Shown here one piece after another: positions 1 to 6,330 of a stretch of DNA of 7,483 bases. Where the stretch lies: assembly GCA_026397695.1 (NCBI GenBank), contig JAPLUJ010000659.1, forward strand, positions 1 to 7,483, in the 5' to 3' direction. Below the pieces are notes generated by a model, which worked only from the letters and a program-made list of their open reading frames with translations, did no database searches and was not told the origin of the DNA. The translations under genes and the position numbers were made by a program. The stretch comes from Verrucomicrobiota bacterium (GTDB lineage Bacteria > Verrucomicrobiota > Verrucomicrobiia > Verrucomicrobiales > Akkermansiaceae). Numbering within the stretch: position 1 is the stretch's first letter; every line of letters begins with the position of its first letter.

Positions 1-2
1 TG

Positions 3-314
3 GGACTACCGCTGGTTTCAAGCACAGCCGGTGGACTGAAAGACATCCTTGAGGACGACGTAAGCGGCTATGTGCTGTCCTACAACCGTGGCGCCGAGAT
101 CGGCCACCGATTCTCCGTGCAGGAGATGGCCGACCGGATCGAGCGCCTTGCCACCGAGCCGGAGACTCGCCACCGGATGGCAGAGCACAATCGGCACCAT
201 GCCCGGGAACGCTTCGCGGCGGTGCGGGTCGCCGCCCGGTTGGAGGCAATCTATCGGGAGTTGCTCGGCAATGGTTGCCCGCAGGATTCGAGAAGGGCGG
301 AGACTCAGAGTTGA
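3..314 (+). CDS. Glycosyltransferase family 4 (group 1), C-terminal fragment
   Basis: This is the last 103 codons of a gene that begins before the window; the frame is open from base 3 to the TGA at 312-314. The fragment starts with GLPLVSSTAGGLKDIL, followed by a short acidic/Gly stretch ending GYVLS. This is the pattern of the C-terminal Rossmann domain of GT-B glycosyltransferases of the GT4 group, where a 'G-P-V-V-S...G-G-L-x-E-x-(I/V)' segment lies near the nucleotide-sugar donor site. The rest is the usual amphipathic tail: a 'MADRIERLATEPETRHRM' helix, then an ARERF segment and LEAIYREL. Such enzymes add a sugar from an NDP-sugar to a growing lipid-linked glycan on the cytoplasmic face. 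Donor and acceptor cannot be told from this part. The polysaccharide genes downstream support the role. Confidence 0.82.
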   Translation, partial: GLPLVSSTAGGLKDILEDDVSGYVLSYNRGAEIGHRFSVQEMADRIERLATEPETRHRMAEHNRHHARERFAAVRVAARLEAIYRELLGNGCPQDSRRAETQS

Positions 315-537
315 AAAACTAGCAGCGCTTCGCGCTTGATGCATTGACAACACAGGGACGCAAAATAAACCACTCTTCAAGACGCAAGATACCTCCGTAT
401 CATTGTTTCCGGTTTCGATGGAGCGCCGCGATACGGCCTTGTCATTTTAGCGATCAGCGCATCAATTCGATCCGAGCCTGCCAATAGAGCCAGCCCAGCT
501 GGTAATCCGCCAATCTGCCGCCTAACCACCGCTGTCA
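315..537 (+). other. Intergenic region between glycosyltransferase and deacetylase-like gene
   Basis: No convincing gene lies in these 223 bases. Three things can be seen. A short hairpin, AGCGC-TTC-GCGCT (324-336), sits 10 bases after the glycosyltransferase stop; it has no T tract after it, so it is at most a weak terminator or an RNA 3' end. A TTGACA hexamer occurs at 344-349, but no good -10 box is found at 16-18 bases. A perfect 7-bp inverted repeat, CCGTATC (395-401) and GATACGG (430-436), is separated by 28 bases. The end of the region (CCTAACCACCGCTGTCA before the ATG) has no Shine-Dalgarno sequence. The gap suggests that the deacetylase gene may start its own transcript. Confidence 0.5.
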
Positions 538-1566
538 ATGTCGCTGCACGTCATACTCTCCATCGACTACGAAGTGTATGGTGATGGCTCCGGGAGTTTT
601 GAGGATCTGCTGCTGCGCCCGACCGACCAGTTGCTGGGACTTTTCGATGAGTTCGGATTCAAGCTCACGATCATGGCCGAAGTGGCTGAGATATATGCAA
701 TCAAAAACTCTGAATCCCACCACACAATTTCGTCGCAAATTGAGTCGCAGTTGCAGCGGGCCAAACGAGCAGGTCATGACGTTCAGCTTCATCTGCATCC
801 GGCGTGGTTCAATGCACAACTGCGGGATGGTGTCTGGCAGCTTGATTTCGCGGAGTATGGGCTGCCGTATCTGTCTGAGGAAAAAATCAGAGATTACGTG
901 GAGCGGGGGAAAGCATATCTTGAAAAGCTTCTCACGCCGGTAGACCCTGGATACCGGTGCCTCGCTTTCAGGGCGGGTAACTGGCTGATCCAGCCGGAAA
1001 GAACCGTTCTCGATGCACTGTGCGACCAGGGTATCGTGATCGATTCCAGCGTCTTCGACGGAGGACGGTCGAAGGTCGGGCGTTACGAAATAGATTACAC
1101 CGAGGCGCACCACTGCATGCTGCCATGGCGGGCAAGCCCGGACAACATCTGTCGACAGGACGATGCGGGACGCATCATCGAGATTCCGATTTACGCCAGA
1201 CGGTCGAACGTGCTCAACATGCTCACATGGAAGCGGATTGCGAAGCAGTTGCGGCTGCGGCGGGGGATGAAGAACCGCAGCAGCGGCATGGAGATCGGCC
1301 GCCGATCGGGCAGCATGCTGAACTGGACCTATCCGAAGAAATTCGATTTCACGCGGATGACTTTTCCCGAACTGTGCGACTATACCCGCACAGCACAGCG
1401 ATTGGCGGCAGATCTTGCCGTGCCGTGCCCCTGCGTCGCAATTGGCCACACCACCGATGTCGGCGACCTTGGGTATCTGAGAAAGTATTTCCACTGGATC
1501 AAGCAACAAAGCGATGTCAACATTAACACATTCCAAGGATACCACGCCATCTCATCTCTCACGTGA
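538..1566 (+). CDS. WalW-like polysaccharide deacetylase-superfamily protein (intact copy)
   Basis: A 342-residue protein with no signal peptide or membrane segment, so probably cytoplasmic. It looks like the divergent polysaccharide deacetylase (CE4/NodB-like fold) proteins found in exopolysaccharide clusters. Supporting motifs are LSIDYEVYGDGSG at 7-19 (D10 in the place of the first motif-1 aspartate), HDVQLHLHPAW at 80-90 (H85 and H87 as likely metal ligands), FRAGNW at 144-149, IVIDSSVFDGG at 166-176, EIPIYAR at 215-221 and AIGHTTD at 301-307. The classical TFDD motif is not present: the second Asp is Tyr11. The likely role is removal of acetyl groups from a glycan or precursor, but no substrate can be named and a non-catalytic role is possible. 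A TAA at 523-525 closes the frame upstream and ATG 538 is the first start after it; no SD is visible. The 3' end overlaps the next gene by 53 bases. It is homologous to the broken gene at 5011-6092. Confidence 0.8.
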   Translation: MSLHVILSIDYEVYGDGSGSFEDLLLRPTDQLLGLFDEFGFKLTIMAEVAEIYAIKNSESHHTISSQIESQLQRAKRAGHDVQLHLHPAWFNAQLRDGVWQLDFAEYGLPYLSEEKIRDYVERGKAYLEKLLTPVDPGYRCLAFRAGNWLIQPERTVLDALCDQGIVIDSSVFDGGRSKVGRYEIDYTEAHHCMLPWRASPDNICRQDDAGRIIEIPIYARRSNVLNMLTWKRIAKQLRLRRGMKNRSSGMEIGRRSGSMLNWTYPKKFDFTRMTFPELCDYTRTAQRLAADLAVPCPCVAIGHTTDVGDLGYLRKYFHWIKQQSDVNINTFQGYHAISSLT

Positions 1567-2332
1567 AACCGCAGGCATTGCGGAGAAGCGGGAGATTTTC
1601 GGACTTAACTTCGCCAATGTCTCGGTTGACGAGGCACTTGACATCATCGAAGATCATTTCCGAAGCAGGGATCCGTTGTACATTTTCACCATCAACGTTG
1701 CTCTGCTGGTTTACTCCAGGGAGGATCCTTACGTGCGCAAGATCTATGAGGAGTGCAGGTTGTTGACGGTGGATGGCATGGCGATTTACTATGCGTCCAA
1801 ACTTCTGGGCAAGCCGCTCAAGGCGAGCGCCAGCGCGTCACTGATGTTCGAGCCGTTATTGGCGCGCTGCGCGGCAAACAACTACAAGGTATTTCTCATC
1901 GGCGCGTCGCAGGCCACGCTTGAGAAGGCGGTCACCAACCTGAGGCAGGAGCACCCCGGGTTGCGGATCTGCGGCTACCATAACGGATATTTCGACCATG
2001 GAAACCCGCCTGCGGATCTCGTCTCTGAAATCAATGCAAGCGAAGCAGATCTTGTCATGTTAGGGATGTCATCCCCATACAAGGAGCGATTCGTGAGGGA
2101 GAACATGGGGAAGCTGAACGTGCCCGTGTTCCTGGGGGTGGGCGGGATGTTCGACATCGCTGCTGGGGAGGCCCGGTTCGCGCCGGATTGGATCCGGAAA
2201 TCATGCCTTGAGTGGCTTTATCGGCTGCTGCAGGAGCCCCGGCGGATGTGGAAGCGGTATTTTTACACGAACAGCGTGTTCGTCGGTCTGTTCTTGAAGG
2301 CATTTGCTCGAACCATCATCAGAAAACCATGA
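1514..2332 (+). CDS. WecG/TagA/CpsF-family (GT26) glycosyltransferase
   Basis: A 272-residue protein of the GT26 family, whose members transfer ManNAc (TagA, wall teichoic acid) or ManNAcA (WecG, enterobacterial common antigen) to a prenyl-diphosphate-linked GlcNAc at the inner membrane face. Family features in order: IFGLNFANVSVDEAL (28-42), TIN at 59-61, LLTVDGMAIYYASKLLG (83-99; D87 matches the family's key aspartate), VFLIGAS (126-132), GYF (158-160), LGMSSPYKERF (183-193), FLGVGGMFDIAAG (206-218), RFAPDWIRK (221-229) and LEWLYRLLQEPRR (232-244). A basic/hydrophobic tail (245-272) fits the membrane-binding tail of the family. The usual PKQE motif reads PYKE, with K190 where Gln is common. 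The conserved core begins near residue 27 and no other ATG, GTG or TTG lies between 1514 and it, so the deep overlap with the upstream gene is forced. The ATGA junction with wecB suggests a ManNAc-type donor. Confidence 0.9.
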   Translation: MSTLTHSKDTTPSHLSRETAGIAEKREIFGLNFANVSVDEALDIIEDHFRSRDPLYIFTINVALLVYSREDPYVRKIYEECRLLTVDGMAIYYASKLLGKPLKASASASLMFEPLLARCAANNYKVFLIGASQATLEKAVTNLRQEHPGLRICGYHNGYFDHGNPPADLVSEINASEADLVMLGMSSPYKERFVRENMGKLNVPVFLGVGGMFDIAAGEARFAPDWIRKSCLEWLYRLLQEPRRMWKRYFYTNSVFVGLFLKAFARTIIRKP

Positions 2333-3441
2333 AACTTTGCTTTATCTACGGTACGCGACCCGAATTCATCAAACTTGCTCCCCTGATCATGGAGTGCAAA
2401 CGAAGACCCGGCGTCATATCATGTGTCGTCAATACCGGTCAGCACAAGGAATTGCTGGAGTCCATTCACGACGCATTCGCGATGCGGCCCGATCACGACC
2501 TGGAGGTCATGAGAAAGGGTCAGTCGCTCGCAGAGTTGACCGCGAGGGCGGTCGATGCGCTGGGCCGTTTGTTCCGCAACCATCGGTTCGACATGACAAT
2601 CGTGCAGGGTGACACAACGAGCGCGATGACAGGTGCCTTGGTGAGCTTCTACCACAAGACCCCGGTCCTGCACGTGGAAGCCGGGCTGCGCACTAATGAC
2701 AAATACAGCCCTTTCCCGGAGGAAATAAACCGGTGCTTGATCAGCCGGATCGCGGATCTCCACTGTGCGCCGACAACGGCGGCACAACGTAACTTGCTCA
2801 GCGATGGTGTGCCAGCGGAGAGAGTGCGGGTCACGGGAAACACTGTGATCGATGCGCTGGAGATCATGATCTCCAGGATGCGGTTGGAGCGTGTTGCGAA
2901 GCAGGCCGGGCGGAACATCCTCGTCACGCTTCATCGCCGGGAGAACTTCGGGCAGGGTGTGGAGAACGTCTGCAGCGCGATCCTCATGATCGTCGAAAAG
3001 TACCCCGACGTGACAGTGACCTGGCCCGTGCACGAGAACCCAAACGTCAAGGACAAGGTGTATTCAAGATGTGGCGGGCACGACCGGATCGAGCTGTTGG
3101 AGCCGGCCGGATACGTCGAGTTCATCCGCTTGCTCAACAGGTGTCACTTCGTGATGTCCGATTCCGGGGGGGTGCAGGAAGAGGCGCCATCGCTGAACAA
3201 GCCCGTCCTGGTGTTGCGGGACACCACCGAGCGGCCGGAGGGTGTCGAAATGGGGGTCGCGAAACTAGTCGGGTGCGAGCTCGGGAAGATCCTCAGCGAG
3301 GCCGATCTCCTGCTGTTGGACGACAACGCCTACGCGCAGATCGCCAACCGGGATAATCCTTATGGTGATGGCAAGGCCGCGTCCCGCATCTTCGACTGGA
3401 TCGAGGACTACCTCCGGACTGAAACAAAAGTTGTTGTCTGA
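2329..3441 (+). CDS. wecB: UDP-N-acetylglucosamine 2-epimerase (non-hydrolysing)
   Basis: A 370-residue cytoplasmic enzyme that interconverts UDP-GlcNAc and UDP-ManNAc. It is about the normal length for the family (E. coli WecB is about 376). It opens with IYGTRPEFIKLAPLI (6-20), the family signature. QGDTTSAM (93-100; D95), HVEAGLRT (115-122; E117), PFPEEINR (128-135; E131), TGNTVIDAL (169-177), TLHRRENFG (200-208; H202), PVHENPNV (233-240), SDSGGVQEEAPSLNKPVL (277-294) and RDTTERPE (297-304) follow in order. D95, E117, E131 and H202 correspond to catalytic residues known in the E. coli enzyme (D95, E117, E131, H213). The frame is open further upstream, but ATG 2329 starts exactly at the family's conserved N terminus and overlaps the previous stop as ATGA, so translation is probably coupled. 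The product, UDP-ManNAc, is the expected donor or donor precursor for the GT26 enzyme just upstream. No wecC-like dehydrogenase is in the window. Confidence 0.96.
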   Translation: MKLCFIYGTRPEFIKLAPLIMECKRRPGVISCVVNTGQHKELLESIHDAFAMRPDHDLEVMRKGQSLAELTARAVDALGRLFRNHRFDMTIVQGDTTSAMTGALVSFYHKTPVLHVEAGLRTNDKYSPFPEEINRCLISRIADLHCAPTTAAQRNLLSDGVPAERVRVTGNTVIDALEIMISRMRLERVAKQAGRNILVTLHRRENFGQGVENVCSAILMIVEKYPDVTVTWPVHENPNVKDKVYSRCGGHDRIELLEPAGYVEFIRLLNRCHFVMSDSGGVQEEAPSLNKPVLVLRDTTERPEGVEMGVAKLVGCELGKILSEADLLLLDDNAYAQIANRDNPYGDGKAASRIFDWIEDYLRTETKVVV

Positions 3442-3780
3442 CATCCAGCTGGTATTGGATTTGGTGACCCATTCTCGGCGGTCTATGCCTGTCAACACCA
3501 CCCCACACCCGGCGCGGCGCATTGGGGAAGCGTCCGCGGCAGGCTCCGCACCCCAATCCGCTTTGTCACATGCTATGCCTGCCGCTCCAGCTTCCCAAAT
3601 TCGAGTCTTGCGCACATTCACCTTGATCTGCCATCCATGATCTCCTATCAATTTTCAGTGCTCCGTAACCATAGCTTAGCATAGCCACTGCGTGGCCGGG
3701 CTTCGGGGGCCGCCTCACTGCGGGTGCCGACGCACTTTCCGCATTGCCAAACAAAAAAACTAACCAACTAAATAACAACA
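3442..3780 (+). promoter_or_regulatory. 339-base non-coding gap and leader of the SDR epimerase gene
   Basis: Short frames cross this gap on both strands, but none looks like a known protein. The interval breaks an otherwise tightly packed gene set and probably holds a transcription start for 3781. Visible structure: a possible sigma-70-type promoter at 3623-3651 (listed separately); a 9-base direct repeat CTATGCCTG at 3483-3491 and 3573-3581; and CATAGC-TTAG-CATAGC at 3670-3685, two hexamers one helical turn apart, which contains the reverse complement of CTATGC. The last 30 bases (from about 3750) are A/C-rich (AAACAAAAAAACTAACC...) with no Shine-Dalgarno sequence, an unstructured leader of the sort used for SD-independent initiation. 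No strong terminator after wecB is evident. The regulatory reading is an inference. Confidence 0.4.
3623..3651 (+). promoter_or_regulatory. Possible sigma-70-like promoter upstream of the SDR gene
   Basis: TTGATC (3623-3628) and TATCAA (3646-3651) are separated by 17 bases, each matching four of six consensus positions. It lies about 130 bases before ATG 3781 in an otherwise gene-free stretch, immediately before the CATAGC direct repeat at 3670-3685. One such match is expected by chance fairly often, so this is only a candidate. Confidence 0.25.
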
Positions 3781-4908
3781 ATGAATCGCCAAAACAGTGA
3801 AAAGAGAAAAGGGTACGTTGATGATTATCTCGAACGCTGCCAACTGCCCGGGGAGGTGCATGCGTATTACCGTGGCAAACGTATTTTGGTGACAGGGGGC
3901 GCAGGTGCCATCGGGAGCAATCTCGTGATCGGGTTGTCGAACCTGGTCGGTGACACCGGGCAAGTGATCATTCTGGACAACCTGTCGGCCACCAAGTTCA
4001 AGGAACCCTGGAACGTGTGTCCGTTGAGCAACGTGATGTTCGTGGAAGGTGACATTCGCGATGACGTCGCGCTCAAGCGGGTTTTCCTGGAGGGTCCCGA
4101 TCTGGTATTCCACCTGGCGGCTTTCTTTGCCAACCAGAATTCCGTCGATTACCAGGAAACCTCGGCATGCGTCGACGTGATCGGCCACATTAAGCTGCTT
4201 GAATACTCGCAGTTGAACGCAATCGAGAAGTTCGTTTATGCGTCAAGCGGTTGTGCTATTTACGGGTCCTTCCCGAAGCTTCCCCTGGAGGAGGATTTCA
4301 TCTCGATGCATCTCACGACTCCGTATCAGATCAACAAGATGACCGGAGAGATGTACTGCAATTTCTACAACCATCATTACGGTCTGAAAACGGTGAACTG
4401 CCGGTTCTTCAACTCATTCGGTCCGGGTGAGGCACCCGGGCAGTATCGCAATGTGATTCCCAACTTCATTTACTGGGCCATGAACGGCATCGGCCTGCCG
4501 ATCACGGGCACGGGCGAGGAAACACGGGATTTCACCTATGTTCTCGACCTCATGCAGGGCTTGCTGCGGGCGGGCTACTACGAGCAGGCTGTTGGTGAAA
4601 ACTTCAATCTTGCAGCTGGTGAGGAAATTGCAGTCCGGGACATGGCGGCAAAGGTCAACGAGGCGACCAGTAACAAGAGCCCGATCGTGTTCACGGAACG
4701 GAGAAAGTGGGATACCAAGCCACGTCTGCTGGCGAGCATCGAAAAGGCGCAACGATTGATCGGTTACCGTCCGCTCGTGCAGTTCGAAGAGGGCTTGAGG
4801 GTCAACCTCGAGTGGTTCCAGGACAACCTCGAGATCATCGAATGTGCCGCCGACTTCAAGCCCGGCATGAGCAGTGCGGTGCGGGGTGTCAAGACCCTTA
4901 GCAAGTGA
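3781..4908 (+). CDS. NAD-dependent nucleotide-sugar epimerase/dehydratase (extended SDR)
   Basis: A 375-residue cytoplasmic enzyme of the extended short-chain dehydrogenase/reductase family, the group of UDP-glucose 4-epimerase, UDP-GlcNAc 4-epimerase and NDP-sugar dehydratases. The Rossmann fold has GGAGAIGS at 39-46, D66 at the end of beta-2 (ILDNLSA) to bind the NAD ribose, GDIRD (90-94), HLAAFFANQNS (111-121), ASSGCAIYG (154-162) and the catalytic YQINK (Y182, K186). RFFNSFGPGE (208-217) and TRDFTYVLDLMQGLL (248-262) are typical C-terminal substrate-domain motifs. The position four before Y161, Ser or Thr in GalE-type enzymes, is G157, with S155 and S156 just before it; SSGG-like variants are common in the family. 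About 32 residues precede the Rossmann fold, a longer N terminus than GalE. The exact sugar cannot be assigned. ATG 3781 is the only good start and has an A-rich leader without SD. Confidence 0.9.
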   Translation: MNRQNSEKRKGYVDDYLERCQLPGEVHAYYRGKRILVTGGAGAIGSNLVIGLSNLVGDTGQVIILDNLSATKFKEPWNVCPLSNVMFVEGDIRDDVALKRVFLEGPDLVFHLAAFFANQNSVDYQETSACVDVIGHIKLLEYSQLNAIEKFVYASSGCAIYGSFPKLPLEEDFISMHLTTPYQINKMTGEMYCNFYNHHYGLKTVNCRFFNSFGPGEAPGQYRNVIPNFIYWAMNGIGLPITGTGEETRDFTYVLDLMQGLLRAGYYEQAVGENFNLAAGEEIAVRDMAAKVNEATSNKSPIVFTERRKWDTKPRLLASIEKAQRLIGYRPLVQFEEGLRVNLEWFQDNLEIIECAADFKPGMSSAVRGVKTLSK

Positions 4909-4996
4909 ATGACCTGCGCAGCGAATTGTGCTGAAGAGGCTGCACGGTGCGGATCGAACTACGGAATGTTTGGTTTGCAGTAGAGTGGAGGGTAAC

Positions 4997-5001
4997 GGAG
5001 G
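4997..5001 (+). promoter_or_regulatory. Shine-Dalgarno site GGAGG for the second deacetylase-like gene
   Basis: GGAGG ends nine bases before ATG 5011, a good SD position, and fixes this start. It is the only clear SD in the window: the genes starting at 538, 2329 and 3781 show none. The 102-base gap 4909-5010 otherwise contains nothing recognised. Confidence 0.65.
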
Positions 5002-5010
5002 CTTACCGAC

Positions 5011-6092
5011 ATGATAAGCAAGCGGCGACTGTTACTCACCGTCGACCACGAAATCTTTGGCAACGGCGTTGGCGACGTGCGGCGGCACATGGTGGAGCCG
5101 ACAGAACGGATGGCGCGGATCAGCGAGCAGTTCGGAATGCCGCTGACGGTGTTTTTCGAGGTGGAAGAATTTCTGGCGTTTGAACGGGAACGGGAGAATC
5201 TGCTAGATGTGTGGGGCTACGATCCGGCGGCGGAGGTGCGGGCGCAGGCGATCGACTTGGTGAAGCGTGGTCACGATCTTCAACTCCACCTTCATCCGGA
5301 GTGGGTGGGGTCGGTTTTCGAGGGCGGGCGCTGGATCCTTCGGCCGGATAAGCGCACCGTAGACAGCCTGTTTGAGGCGCAGGCGGATGTGAGCGCCTAC
5401 ATCGGCCAACGCAAGGCGGTGATCGATGGGTTTTACGAAGCCGCAGGCAGCACGCGCGGCGGGTGCGGGCCTACCGCGGCGGGGGCTTCTGTGCGCAGCC
5501 GGGACGGAAATTGCTGAGGGCTCTAACGGAGAACGGGATCGTGATCGACAGCTCGGTGGTCAAGGGGATGGTTCGCAAGGACGAGCATGTGCATCTGGAC
5601 TTTACCGGAGCTCCGGGGGACCGGCGCCACTGGCGGGTTTCGGAAGATGTGGCGGTCGTGGATGAGGAGGGACCGGTGACCGAGATTCCGATATATTCGC
5701 GAATGGGCCGGCGCTTCCAGCAACTGACACCGCGACGTCTGTTAGCGAAGTTTTCGGGTAATATCCCAAAGGAACAACAGCGGGATATGGTGAAGCAGTT
5801 AGAGATCGGCCGGACACCCGCCAGCGTGCTGCGCTTTCTGGCCCAGCGCTTCCCGATCAAGCTGGATTTCCATAACATGTCGTCCGGGCAGATGCTGCGC
5901 TGGATCAGGAACACGCCGCCAGCGCCGGATGGCGATTTGGATGTGATCGTCCTGATAGGCCACAGCAAGGAGCATCGGGATGACGCGGATTTCGAGCGCT
6001 TGCTGGCTGCGGTGGCAACTGATTCGGCGTTTGAGGTGGTCTCGATGAACGAAATCGCGGAGAGGTTGGGGAGTCAGAAGACGGAGGACTAA
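5011..6092 (+). pseudogene. Second WalW-like deacetylase-superfamily gene, broken by a frameshift
   Basis: One gene is split over two frames. The first part (5011-5517 frame) has LLLTVDHEIFGNGVGD (7-22; D12) and GHDLQLHLHPEW (87-98; H93, H95), then loses homology near residue 150 and stops at 5515-5517. The second part, in the frame of 5463-6092, continues the alignment at once with RAYRGGGFCAQPG, GIVIDSSVVKG, TEIPIYSR, KLDFHNMS and VLIGHSKE. These match, in the same order, FRAGNW, IVIDSSVFDGG, EIPIYAR, KFDFTRMT and AIGHTTD of the intact gene at 538-1566. The span is 1082 bases, and restoring one base in the GC-rich run at about 5455-5462 gives a 360-residue protein, close to the family length. 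The cause may be a true one-base deletion or an assembly error. If intact, it would be another deacetylase-like protein of the same glycan pathway. There is an SD at 4997-5001, and an IS4-type element begins within about 50-240 bases downstream. Confidence 0.85.
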
Positions 6093-6330
6093 TGACTGAT
6101 CACACTACGTCCCAAGAGGGGCACGGGCGGCCCGCCCAATACTGTCAGTTTAGCAAATCATGACGGTGGTCTGCCGGATTCTTGTTGCCGGCTTGGTTCC
6201 GCGTTTCCTCACCGGGAACTTGGGTCTGAGCTTTGCTTTGATGGTGCGCGCTGTACTCCGACCCCGGCTGCTTGCGGTTTCGGTTTCTCCAAGGTGCGTG
6301 CGCATCAGCGCGAACACAGACGCCCTTGCC
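6093..6330. other. Non-coding stretch between the broken deacetylase gene and the transposase
   Basis: No protein-coding gene is supported here. Bases 6093-6140 are the 3' flank of the deacetylase gene and hold the GC-rich hairpin at 6125-6137. From about 6141 on the sequence is probably the terminal non-coding part of the IS element, since the transposase stop is at 6331-6333 and IS4-type elements usually carry some sequence between the gene and the end. The 67-codon frame at 6160-6363 runs into the transposase gene and resembles nothing known. Confidence 0.45.
6125..6137 (+). terminator. Small GC-rich hairpin after the deacetylase-like gene
   Basis: GGGCG (6125-6129), loop GCC, CGCCC (6133-6137) is a perfect 5-bp stem, 33 bases after the TAA that ends the broken gene. 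No T tract follows, so it is a poor intrinsic terminator, although it could stop or stabilise a 3' end. Confidence 0.25.

Noticed and set aside
535..1545. Long (336-codon) open frame on the - strand, opposite the first deacetylase-like gene
   Set aside because: It mirrors the whole of a gene with clear family motifs, resembles no known protein, and is expected from codon periodicity in GC-rich DNA.
2419..3033. 204-codon - strand frame inside wecB
   Set aside because: It is a His/Arg/Pro-rich translation lying wholly opposite the catalytic core of wecB, with no recognisable domain.
3265..3651. 128-codon - strand frame covering much of the 339-base gap
   Set aside because: Its 3' part lies opposite wecB and its composition is low in recognisable motifs; no family resemblance was seen.
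3690..3711. GTGGCC...GGCCGC hairpin as a terminator in the 339-base gap
   Set aside because: The stem needs a G-T wobble, has a 10-base loop, and no T tract follows on either strand.
3566..3781. 71-codon - strand frame with a signal-peptide-like start (MLLFSWLVFLF)
   Set aside because: The hydrophobic start comes from reading the A/T-rich leader of the SDR gene backwards; the rest has no protein-like features and there is no SD.
4909..4983. 24-codon Cys-containing frame starting directly after the SDR stop codon
   Set aside because: It is too short, has no SD or known resemblance, and an ATG just after a stop is easily chance.
5455..5470. Programmed ribosomal frameshift that would make one fused deacetylase
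   Set aside because: The site is a GC-rich run with no A/T slippery heptamer, no clear stimulatory stem was found, and the intact homologue in the same window needs no shift.
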